Below, in pieces: positions 1 through 7,709 of a stretch of DNA of 39,821 nt (the first letter of the stretch is position 1; each line of letters begins with the position of its first letter). Origin of the DNA: Auritidibacter ignavus (GTDB taxonomy: Bacteria; Actinomycetota; Actinomycetes; Actinomycetales; Micrococcaceae); NCBI RefSeq assembly GCF_003703835.1, contig NZ_RDQR01000023.1:1-39821 (forward strand), in the 5' to 3' direction. The notes below the pieces were generated by a model. It searched no databases. It saw only the letters and a program-made list of their open reading frames with translations, and was not told where the DNA came from. The position numbers and the translations under genes are program-made.

Positions 1-43
1 ACCCAACCCGCTCACGCCAACGGGCCAGATCGTCCTCCAGCTA

Positions 44-715
44 TCACACGCCTGCTGCGACAGGCACCGAGCGGTGTCCTTTCACCACCGCAAGGTTCGA
101 GAGCACCTCGTGGCGCTCGATGTCAGCGACCCACAGCCGATTCGGGGCCGGTGCTTTGAAGTCCCGCATCACCAGATCCGGGCGCTCATCCGGTGTGCGC
201 CCGGGTACCGTGGTGCGCGGTTTCCGGCCGCGGACCACGCCGCTGATTCCGGCCTGACGCATCGGCCGTGCGACCTGGTCACGGCCGACCTTCCAGCCGC
301 TTCGGCGCATCGCATGCCACATTTTGCGAACGCCGTAGACCCCGTAGTTGCGGGCATGCAGGTCCTTGATCACCACGGTCAGTTCCCGATCACGGATCTG
401 GCGTTCGCAGGCCGGGCGGGTCTTCGCTGCCCGATAACCACGCGACGTCATGAATCCACACTCGCGTGCTGCAAGTGTGCGGCAGATGAGCTCGACCCCG
501 AACCGATCACGGTACATATCGATGTAGGCGATCATTTCGGCGAGGGGCGGTCGAGCTCGGCTGCAAAAAAACGCGGACGCAGTTTTGAGAATCTCATTGG
601 CCCGGCGCAGCTCCCGGTTCTCACGCCGTAACCGGCGCAGCTCTTCAAGCTCATCCGTTGTCGCGCCCGGCTCAGTGCCGGCATCACGTCTGGTCTGCTT
701 CAGCCACCCGCGCAT
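44..715 (-). pseudogene. IS3-family transposase, truncated OrfAB
   Basis: About 223 residues. The N-terminal part is an OrfA tail: a coiled leucine-zipper-like stretch (LRRLRRENRELRRANEILK) ending in TASAFF. It runs straight into the OrfB start (MIAYIDMYRDRFGVE) and HTH_21-like region. The join lies at a run of seven A (565-571; T7 on the coding strand), the usual slippery site. Removing one T would give a separate OrfA ending AFFAAELDRP, so here OrfA and OrfB are in one frame. The DDE domain stops just after its first aspartate (NRLWVADI); a 25-residue tail unrelated to the catalytic core follows, so the second D and the E are absent. The OrfA N-terminus is also missing: a stop lies four codons upstream of the first Met. 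It cannot be an active transposase. Confidence 0.8.
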
Positions 716-730
716 CGTACTGATGCTCTA

Positions 731-892
731 CCGAAGCTCAAGGGTCTCGCGCAGTTTGCCGAGGACTATGGTTCTGAATTCCGACGCATCGAGTCAGTGG
801 CCGAGGCTGGTGGGAAGCTTCGCGTCCTCGACATCGGCCGACCCTCAGTTCGCGAGGCGACCGCTCAAGCGACCGATGCGAAGTCGCTCTAG
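731..892 (+). pseudogene. 3' remnant of an unknown gene cut by the IS3 element
   Basis: A 53-codon frame begins where the IS3 sequence ends and closes with TAG at 890-892. It reads as a plausible protein C-terminus, with segments LAQFAEDYGSEFRRIESVA and LRVLDIGRPSVREATAQA. It has no start codon of its own. The pattern (a tryptophan-less acidic helix, GRIE/RRIE-like turn, then LRVLD strand) reminds me of the extreme C-terminus of some restriction-type or plasmid DEAD/DEAH helicases, but that is from memory and weak. Most likely the IS3 element, or a deletion beside it, removed the upstream part of the gene. Confidence 0.35.
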
Positions 893-1363
893 ACTTCCGA
901 CCTCGCCGATGACTACCAGTAGCCCTATGACGGTGGGCCCACAGCTCAAACATGTTCGGTGAAGTCGCAACCGCGAGTGCCATACCCATGCGTCTACCGG
1001 TACTTCATCGTTCCCTTGACCCTCTACAGCAAGTTGAACTGCAACATGGGGACCTCCTAGTCGTTGCGTGGAGTCCATACATGCTCTGATCAGGAGAAAT
1101 AGCAAACGGTGTCGCGCACTCAGGCAGGATCTCTCGGAGCCTACCCAGAGGAGCACGTCGTCACACCACCCGAGAGCATTGTTGCGCGCGAAATCCCGTC
1201 TGGTTCACCCTTCTTTGGAGGCCAGCCGGGGTAGCGGTGTGCCGGGCACTTAGCGGTTCAGCAAGCTAATCTCCAAATGGCAGCACTGGGACGAATTCCC
1301 AGTTCATAGCCGGTATAGACGCTATTCGAGGCCTCCGTTCCGCACTGGGGTCTTGTATCCATC
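893..1363. other. Gene-poor stretch with no supportable gene
   Basis: About 470 bases. Short open frames occur on both strands but none has a convincing start, ribosome site or recognisable motif. One plus-strand stretch around 1130-1235 (GAYPEEHVVTPPESIVARE) looks protein-like, but it lies between stops and may be another remnant. Confidence 0.5.
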
Positions 1364-2365
1364 GTGACCGGTTGTGCGATCCGTGACCAGGCTCCGGCGG
1401 GCTTGTCGTCCGGTACATTGGCAGTCCTGGCACTCGCCGACGCCGAGACAGACCATTTTGTCGGCTCCTTGGTGCTCTTTGACATCAGGCACGACGATGC
1501 CGAAGTCGGTTTTTGGATTCATCCCGATGCACGAGGAACCGGGCACGCTCGCCGAGGCTTGGAACTGGCGTCACGTTTCGCTCATCGTAACGGGCTGCAG
1601 ACACTGACAGCGCGCACGCTACCTGACAACGAGGCGTCACAACGGTGCCTGGCAGCAGCTGGCTTCCGTAAGGTGGCGCGAAGTGTCGGGGCCACACCCG
1701 CCGGAGAACACAAGGAATTGATCCACTACCGACTCAATCTGGTACCGCCCGTTATATTTCCGTTGCGCACGCAACGACTGCGACTCCGTCTACATGAGCA
1801 AAACGATACCGGGTGGCTGTATCAGCTCTACTCGCAACCCGAAGTGGCCCGGTATTTACTGGATGATCCGTGGACGGAAGAGGTGACCGGACGCAAGGTA
1901 GCTGACCGTCTGAGCAAGTCCGATATCGGTGGTGAGTGCGGAGCGGTGGCACTGGTCATCGAACACGAAGGTGTGCCGGTCGGCGACGTAATGCTGTGGC
2001 TTACCGATCACCAGCACCGCCAAGCAGAAATCGGCTGGGTGCTGGACCCCCGCGTAGGCGGACGGGGACTTGCCACCGAAGCCGTTCGAGCTGTCCTGGC
2101 CCTGGGTTTCGAGCACTATGGACTTCACCGAATTACTGCGCAGATGGACGCACGCAATAGCGCCTCCGCGGCCTTGGCTCGCCGCGTCGGTCTACGACTC
2201 GAAGCACACCACATCGCGGACTGGTTTAGCAAAGGCGAGTGGACCGACACTCTGGTATTTGCTCAACTAGCCTCCGATTTCATCGAACCCAGCGGCCAAA
2301 CTAACCCAAACTCACCCCTTCTCGAGGTGAGGTCGGGTCAGTGGGTCTCCGCCAGGAGCCAATAG
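1364..2365 (+). CDS. Tandem GNAT N-acetyltransferase
   Basis: 333 residues from a GTG. Two GNAT domains lie in tandem. The first (about 20-125) has the strand AEVGFWIHPDARGTGHARR, whose RGTGHA loop is the acetyl-CoA-binding Q/RxxGxG/A motif, followed by NEASQRCLAAAGF. The second (about 132-300, RimJ/RimL-like) has LRLRLHEQNDTGWLYQL, AEIGWVLDPRVGGRGLATEA (GGRGLA loop) and NSASAALARRVGLR. Such proteins transfer acetyl from acetyl-CoA to an amine; the substrate is not predictable. The first domain lacks its usual first 50-60 residues. An in-frame stop at 1316-1318 prevents extension, and no good ribosome site precedes the GTG, so the gene may be 5'-truncated. It stands alone, divergent from nothing and convergent with the arsenic operon. 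Confidence 0.75.
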   Translation: MTGCAIRDQAPAGLSSGTLAVLALADAETDHFVGSLVLFDIRHDDAEVGFWIHPDARGTGHARRGLELASRFAHRNGLQTLTARTLPDNEASQRCLAAAGFRKVARSVGATPAGEHKELIHYRLNLVPPVIFPLRTQRLRLRLHEQNDTGWLYQLYSQPEVARYLLDDPWTEEVTGRKVADRLSKSDIGGECGAVALVIEHEGVPVGDVMLWLTDHQHRQAEIGWVLDPRVGGRGLATEAVRAVLALGFEHYGLHRITAQMDARNSASAALARRVGLRLEAHHIADWFSKGEWTDTLVFAQLASDFIEPSGQTNPNSPLLEVRSGQWVSARSQ

Positions 2366-2883
2366 CTTCTATATTTTCACACCTGCAAGCTCGTCGGGAC
2401 GTGGCTCATCGTGACGTCAATTCCGTGTGGTACGGCTTGCCCGACGGTCACCCCTTGGTGTTGGAGGTCGGCTACGGTCTCGAAGCTGGGCAGACGCGCT
2501 GGGAAGATTGGTGCGAACCGTGGACGATATCCGAGGACGTACCGACGAGGCACTAGATGCTTTGCCAACTGGGGACAAGGCCGTTAGTCCATCGACACGT
2601 TGCACTACGAGAAGGCAATCGTGATGGTCGACTTGATGGTGGAGTTAGGGACCGAGCTCGTATTTGGCGAAGGGTCCGATCGTGGGCCATAGGTCTGCAT
2701 CGGTGTTGCGCGAGGCACGTGAGTGTTGGACTGTCTGTATTCCGAACCTTATGGCCGGTGACCTTTACTTCAGCCAGCCCATCCGTGCCCTGCGGGCACC
2801 ACCCAGACCCTTCAGAGGCATTCGCACGACCATAATGTGATGGAAGTTCCCCGCCTGTTGTGTCTTCTCCACACCACAGAAAC
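2366..2883. other. Gene-poor stretch with no supportable gene
   Basis: About 520 bases between the convergent GNAT and arsC genes. Several overlapping short frames exist on both strands, none with a recognised motif. Segments such as TLHYEKAIVMVDLMVELG (near 2600-2650, plus) look coding-like but are closed by stops on both sides, which fits a decayed gene. I see no convincing terminator hairpin with a T run after arsC. Confidence 0.45.
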
Positions 2884-3312
2884 TCACAAACCCGTTTTGG
2901 GCTCCAAGAGGCTGCCAATCAAGGCCCGTACTCGCGTTTTGATCTCGTCACGGATGACACGCACTGCCTCGAGGTCTTGGCCTGCCGGGTCGTCAAGTGT
3001 CCACTCTTCATAGCGCTTGCCCGGATAGATCGGACAGGCCTCCCCACATCCCATCGTGATGACCACATCTGAGTCCTGCACGGCCTCGGTGGTGAGCACC
3101 TTGGGTTGCTCAGCGGTAATGTCGATTCCCTCTTCGCTCATAGCAGCAACGGCAACAGGGTTGATCTGCTCAGCGGGCATCGATCCTGCCGAGCGCACCT
3201 CGATCTGGTCTGCTGCCAAATGGCGCAGATAACCGGCGGCCATTTGGGAGCGCCCGGCATTGTGGACGCAGACGAACAGCACAGAGGGTGTATCGGGTCT
3301 TTGGGTGGTCAT
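2884..3312 (-). CDS. arsC: Arsenate reductase / arsenate-mycothiol transferase ArsC
   Basis: 142 residues of the low-molecular-weight protein-tyrosine-phosphatase fold. The P-loop CVHNAGRS (Cys15 to Arg21) is intact. The second conserved block TMGCGEACPIYPGKRYEEW and the DDPAGQ aspartate loop are present. In actinomycetes this family joins arsenate to mycothiol so that a mycoredoxin can reduce it to arsenite for export. I chose the ATG at 3312 rather than one seven codons upstream: it has an AGAGGA ribosome site at proper distance, and its ATGA overlaps the stop of the preceding decayed fusion gene. It is the last gene of the leftward acr3 operon and the only intact arsenate reductase in the window. 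Confidence 0.9.
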   Translation of the reverse strand: MTTQRPDTPSVLFVCVHNAGRSQMAAGYLRHLAADQIEVRSAGSMPAEQINPVAVAAMSEEGIDITAEQPKVLTTEAVQDSDVVITMGCGEACPIYPGKRYEEWTLDDPAGQDLEAVRVIRDEIKTRVRALIGSLLEPKTGL

Positions 3313-4110
3313 GGACGGGTCCTCTTTCGGCATGAAGGAAGTGCTGGGCCCAGCGTGCGAACACGTGGTTGTATCTCCGGCAAGATGGCAATCAGCCCCT
3401 CGGGTGAGGCCAGAACGGGATCACTCACGGCCCAGTCTTGATAGCGTACCCCAGGAATAATGGGGCAGATATCGTCGCACCCCATCGAACGTGAGAGGCT
3501 TGGGGAAACGCTCCCGCGCAGTCTGGCTTTCGACGTCGGTCAGCAGGGACACCACATTCGGGTGCACGGTGTCGGCCGGAGCAGAACCAGCAGAGCGAGC
3601 CACCGCGTATCCGTCGGTGCTATCGTGCAGAACGGCAGCTACAAGCTGGGAACATCCAGCGTTGGCCACACAGACAAACAGCACTTGTCGTGCGACGGCG
3701 GTGTGAACCCGGGTCAGATCAGCCAGTCGTTGGGTGGCGAAGCATTTGGTCCGCCGCAGAAGCTCCGGGGCGCTCGTCGTGGTGTGCACCGCGACGGTAT
3801 ATGACTCCCGGATAATATGGGTGACGAGTCGCTTGGGCACAGTGGTAGCCGTGCCAGACAATTCCGTGACGAGACCACCCAGTTGGTCATCGATCTCTTG
3901 TGGTGCAACAGAAGGTTTCCGCGCCGGTGGCGTGTCCGTGGCGGAAGCCGGGTCGAAGGTCTCCACACCCGGGTCACACGACCTTCCGAGTCGACGAGAC
4001 CAACAGTCCTGAGAACGGTCAGGGGGTGCGAGACGGTCGGCTGAGTCGGCACGCATGGCCTGGAGGGCGGTGGGTGTACATTCCGGAGAGGTCAGTGTCG
4101 GCTGACTCAT
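3309..4110 (-). pseudogene. Decayed ArsR-ArsC fusion (regulator plus arsenate reductase)
   Basis: The original gene starts with an ATG (4110) overlapping the acr3 stop and ends with a TGA overlapping the arsC start, so it sat inside the operon. Pieces of one long protein appear in different frames. They are an N-terminus (MSQPTLTSPECTPTALQAM), an ArsR recognition helix (QPTVSHPLTVLRTVGLVDSE, another frame), a helical linker (VTHIIRESYTVAVHTTTSA), an ArsC P-loop region (VLFVCVANAGCSQLVAAVL), FPKPLT, and in a third frame the ArsC C-terminus (MGCDDICPIIPGVRYQDW). Most of the ArsR N-terminal half and the ArsC segment before MGC are deleted. In the P-loop the catalytic Arg of CX5R has become Cys. 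Loss of this gene removes the only visible ars repressor. Confidence 0.85.
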
Positions 4111-5219
4111 GAGACACTCGTAACTTGTGAGGCGGATTCGGGCGGATACGGATCGGTATTGAACCAATCGCGGGCAATCCAGAGGGAGACGTACACCAGT
4201 CCCAGCAACACCGGGACCTCAATCAGTGGCCCAACCACCCCAGCCAGAGCTTGTCCGCTGGTGGCGCCAAAGGTACCGATAGCGACCGCAATGGCCAGCT
4301 CGAAGTTATTACCTGCCGCGGTAAACGCCAGCGTTGTTGACCGCGCGTAGCCTAGACCCAGACTCTTGCCTGCCACGATGCCCACAAACCACATCACCAC
4401 GAAATACACCAACAAGGGCAGAGCGATCCGTGCCACGTCAAGCGGGTTGTTGATAATCGCTTCCCCTTGGAGCACAAAGAGGAGCACGATGGTAAAGAGG
4501 AGCCCGTATAACGCCCACGGTCCGACACGTGGGAGAAACCGGCGTTCGTACCAGGCCCGACCCCGGTACCGTTCGCCGATCCACCGGGAGGCGAATCCGG
4601 CAAGAAGCGGAATCCCCAGGAAGATCACCACGTTTAGAGCGATCTGACCCATCGAGACCTCGAGCCCGTCTGTTCCGAGGCCGAGCCAGCCTGGCAAAAC
4701 GGTGAGATAAAACCAGCCAAGCACCGAGAACATCAGCACTTGAAACACGGAGTTTATCGCCACCAAAACCGCCGTGGCTTCACGATCACCGCAGGCCAGA
4801 TCATTCCAGATCACCACCATCGCAATACACCGAGCAAGCCCAACGATAATGAGTCCGGTCCGGTACTCAGGTAGATCGTGCAAGAACACCCAGGCGAGAA
4901 TAAACATGACTGCAGGACCAACAAGCCAGTTCAGCACCAGAGACGACACGAGAAGTTTTTTATCTCCGGTAACGGCGACGACTTTGTCGTAACGGACTTT
5001 GGCCAACACTGGATACATCATGACCAATAGCCCCAACGCGATCGGCACCGAAACCCCACCGATCTCCAGCTGGGTCAGCACATCAGCAAGAACCGGCACG
5101 AATCGTCCCAATAACAATCCAGCGAGCATGGCCAGCCCGATCCATACCGGAAGCCATTTATCCAGCGCCGACATCCGCCGTGAAGACGCCGCCACAGTAG
5201 GCATTTTTGTTGCAGTCAT
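4107..5219 (-). CDS. acr3: Arsenite efflux transporter Acr3
   Basis: 370 residues with about ten hydrophobic segments, the normal length for Acr3 of the bile/arsenite/riboflavin transporter superfamily. The family signature GLARCIAMVVIWNDLACGD is present, with the essential thiolate at Cys131. A second conserved stretch, FTAAGNNFELAIAVAIGTFG near residue 310, carries the conserved Glu. The protein exports arsenite across the cytoplasmic membrane by proton antiport. The start is supported by an AGGAG ribosome site seven bases upstream. It is the first gene of a leftward ars operon and overlaps the next, decayed gene by ATGA. The spelling ARCI is the actinobacterial/Acr3(1)-like form. The operon still encodes a complete detoxification pair, Acr3 plus ArsC. 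Confidence 0.93.
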   Translation of the reverse strand: MTATKMPTVAASSRRMSALDKWLPVWIGLAMLAGLLLGRFVPVLADVLTQLEIGGVSVPIALGLLVMMYPVLAKVRYDKVVAVTGDKKLLVSSLVLNWLVGPAVMFILAWVFLHDLPEYRTGLIIVGLARCIAMVVIWNDLACGDREATAVLVAINSVFQVLMFSVLGWFYLTVLPGWLGLGTDGLEVSMGQIALNVVIFLGIPLLAGFASRWIGERYRGRAWYERRFLPRVGPWALYGLLFTIVLLFVLQGEAIINNPLDVARIALPLLVYFVVMWFVGIVAGKSLGLGYARSTTLAFTAAGNNFELAIAVAIGTFGATSGQALAGVVGPLIEVPVLLGLVYVSLWIARDWFNTDPYPPESASQVTSVS

Positions 5220-5662
5220 CTGTCATCTCCTGACGTGTTCCACAGCAACGACTAACCACGTTCTCTTGGTGTACTCCACCGGACCGGTCCAACGTTCGGC
5301 AGACCGTGATTCGATCTGCCTCTATGTTAGTGACTATCTCATGAGCGTGGTCGATTCAGGTGTCATGGCTTGTTTCGCCTACCTCCGTGACGCGTTGGCC
5401 TGCGTTGCATCTCAGATCGGATCTACGTTGCCATCACGACTGCAGGCAGGAGCTTGTGTTTGTTTCGATAACCGGCACGCGAGTTATCTGTACCAATCTG
5501 AGGACCAAGACCACTTGACCACAAGGGAAAAGAACACAAAAGCCATAGTGCAGCAATCAGCTACAGGGCCATCAGCACCTCGTCGTAGAACCTTTCCAGC
5601 TCCAGGATGGGGTCCCAGCCGCTCCATCGAGGTCGTGGGCACTTGTCTCTACACCAAGAACA
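5220..5662. other. acr3 upstream region, otherwise gene-poor
   Basis: About 440 bases. The part next to acr3 must carry its promoter. A perfect 10-base palindrome, GGACCGGTCC, lies at 5281-5290, about 60 bases upstream of the acr3 start, and could be an operator, but ArsR boxes vary and I cannot assign it. The rest (5340-5662) shows no supportable gene. Confidence 0.35.
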
Positions 5663-6087
5663 TTGCCAACGTGCTCGATTTTTCCGCGACAACAATTTGT
5701 TCACGCCAATCTTTCCTTGTCGTTGGTGCCAAATCCCGATAATCCGCATGATCCCATGGCGATCAGTGTTCGAAACAACGGCAAGTTGCTGGGATACCTC
5801 AGTCGTGAGGACGCTCTACGCTACGGTCCTGAAGCACACCGGTTGGCAACCTCAGGGTATGCGCGCGAAGTTCAGGAATATCTCTTCAGGCAGAGCACTC
5901 AATCCCAAAACTGGTACCCCTCCACCGAGATTCATTTCGTCCTCCCAGAGCCGGGACATGGGCTCCCTTGAATCAGTCCATTCCCGATAGCCTCTCTGTC
6001 TTGCCTCACGGCGACGTTGCACAGGTCTTGAAGGAGGCAGACCACTTCGAAGTCCTCTGTGATGACGTTCCACCAGCAAAGGGGTAG
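5663..6087 (+). pseudogene. Remnant of a HIRAN-like domain protein
   Basis: Frame 5663-5971 contains LVPNPDNPHDPMAISVRNN and GKLLGYLSREDALRYGPE. This is the characteristic HIRAN pattern: strand, PDNPHDP.A turn, V...G..GYL motif. HIRAN domains bind DNA 3' ends or occur in actinobacterial proteins of unknown role. The region before the domain is missing; the first Met is followed by a junk-like leader. After the stop at 5969-5971 the sequence continues in a shifted frame to TAG at 6085-6087 (VLPHGDVAQVLKEADHFEVL), which looks like the original C-terminus. The gene therefore appears 5'-truncated and frameshifted. No intact neighbour suggests a role. Confidence 0.5.
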
Positions 6088-6155
6088 CGCAGGCCACAGA
6101 ACTTACCATTCATGCGCTTCGGTCCTCTGAGCTCAGCAACGACTGGAACAGTACC

Positions 6156-6691
6156 ATGCCGTTCTATCCGGTTCCGGTTGCTGAGTCCGATAGCTACGAT
6201 GTACCGCCTGCTTATCAGTATGAACCGGAACAACCAGCCAGGCACTATAGGCCCACTCATCACAAGAAGTGGCCCCAGGGCACTCCCCACGATTTGCCAG
6301 CTTCGCTCCATCACCGCAAACAGTTCCCCGATTCCTCATTCACTCCTGGGGCTCCAGAACCAATCATCGATTTTCCAGAACCAGCCAATCCTGAACTGAT
6401 CATTCTTCAACGTTCCAATAAGGGTGATAAGACCGTACGCGTCCTCTTAGACGGTCCAACCGGGGGCCTGACAACGAGACTCGCTACACCGTCGATCACA
6501 ACAACACGACTGGCACAGACACACATCGAGAAAAGAGTCCTGATGTTCTGCGACGTCGTGGAACCATACGGTTGATCACTCTCCTCATCATTGGAACCGT
6601 TCTCCTCGTCGTGATTCCCGATGTGGGGTGGGTTCTGGGCCCGTTAGTAGCCCTGTTTGGTGTTTACGACAAGAACGTGCACAATCGTTAG
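6156..6691 (+). pseudogene. Frameshifted proline-rich single-pass membrane protein
   Basis: The first frame (6156-6575) begins MPFYPVPVAESDSYDVPPAY, a Pro/Tyr-rich cytoplasmic-type N-terminus. It is followed by a low-complexity segment to about residue 90 (PEPANPELIILQRSN). From about 6430 the coding signal passes to another frame. That frame reads a polar stretch, then the clear membrane helix LITLLIIGTVLLVVIPDVGW, then VLGPLVALFGVYDKN, ending at TAG 6689-6691. A single indel near 6420-6460 would reunite the two parts into a protein of about 170 residues. I do not recognise the family. It may belong with the preceding HIRAN-like remnant. Confidence 0.45.
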
Positions 6692-6982
6692 GCCTAGGTT
6701 CTAGAAGACGAAAAGCAATGGGGACAACCGGATTCACACCGCTTGAACGGCCCCCGCAGACCGAGAGGTGTTTGCTTGCGGCCTCGCTGATCAGCGTCAA
6801 AGACGGCAAGCCAAGAGGACTCACAACTCGAGATCTGCTGTTCGTTCCGGGCACGTGATTCCCAAAGCCCAACGCGTTAAACCAGCAGGTGTGCATCTTC
6901 GTGAAGACGTTTCGGTGCTGTACAACCACTATTCAAAAAACGATCCATACCAGGGTTGTAGATCCACCGGCAAGGTGCGGGT
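6692..6982. other. Gene-poor stretch downstream of tetR
   Basis: About 290 bases between the membrane-protein remnant and the tetR stop. Only short overlapping frames are present, and I see no recognisable gene, hairpin with T run or tRNA. Confidence 0.4.
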
Positions 6983-7627
6983 TTACCCCTGTTCTTCCGG
7001 ATCCAGCCGCTTAATGGTGCGCATCTCTGCGGCCCAGAACTGCGCTATCTTCTTCCGCCGGTCCGAGTCATCGCTCAACAGATCAGCCAACCCGAGTCCG
7101 CGAGCCAAGTCCAGCGTCGTCTGGATGAAACGACGAGTACGCTCATCGGAGACATCGGCGTTGAGAATCCGCACCGTTTCTGTATAGATGCCACGTGCGA
7201 ATTTATCTTCCAGTGGCCGGATACGCTCTTTGAGGGCCAGTTCGGACGCAGCGACGCACCAGATCTGCAGGGCGGCTTTAAAGACGTCGGAAGCGTAATA
7301 TTCCAGGACTTTCTCCACGATATGGTCGAAGTCATCCCCCGGGGTAGCCTGCGATCTAGGTGCTTGGAGCCCTGCCTGTTCTCGTTCCTCAAACATGTAG
7401 TCGATTGCTGTCAGAAACAGATCTTCGCGGGTCGGGAAATGGTGTTGCAACGCACCACGGCTCACCCCGGCTTCTTGAGCGATCAACGTCATCGTCGCAC
7501 CGTGCCAACCGGATTCTGCCAGGCAACTGATAGTAGACCGCAGGATTCGATCTCGAGTAGCACGGCTACGATCCTGCTTAGGCTCGTGCGACCGGTGGGA
7601 CTGTGAGGAAGCACTGGAAGTGGTCAT
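6983..7627 (-). CDS. TetR-family transcriptional regulator
   Basis: 214 residues. The N-terminal HTH (about 25-70) reads RDRILRSTISCLAESGWHGA, then TMTLIAQEAGVSRGALQHHF and PTREDLF, the classic TetR recognition helix followed by the HFxxKxDL-type motif. The C-terminal helical domain would bind an effector, plausibly an acyl-CoA of the neighbouring pathway. The ATG at 7627 is preferred to a TTG three codons upstream: AGGA lies at suitable distance. It is the last gene of a leftward group with acyl-CoA synthetase and acyl-CoA dehydrogenase, as AtuR or LiuR-type regulators often are. Its likely target is the divergent promoter region near 10640-10810. Function is inferred from context. Confidence 0.85.
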   Translation of the reverse strand: MTTSSASSQSHRSHEPKQDRSRATRDRILRSTISCLAESGWHGATMTLIAQEAGVSRGALQHHFPTREDLFLTAIDYMFEEREQAGLQAPRSQATPGDDFDHIVEKVLEYYASDVFKAALQIWCVAASELALKERIRPLEDKFARGIYTETVRILNADVSDERTRRFIQTTLDLARGLGLADLLSDDSDRRKKIAQFWAAEMRTIKRLDPEEQG

Positions 7628-7709
7628 AAGTTTCAATCCTAGACCTCAGACGCCACCGCGCCGGGTGATGACATCATCACCACACACCCGAGATAGAGCT
7701 TGAGGGGCG

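Noticed and set aside
4999-5742. 247-codon plus-strand frame over the acr3 start and upstream region
   Set aside because: First part is antisense to acr3, the rest has no protein-like features or ribosome site.
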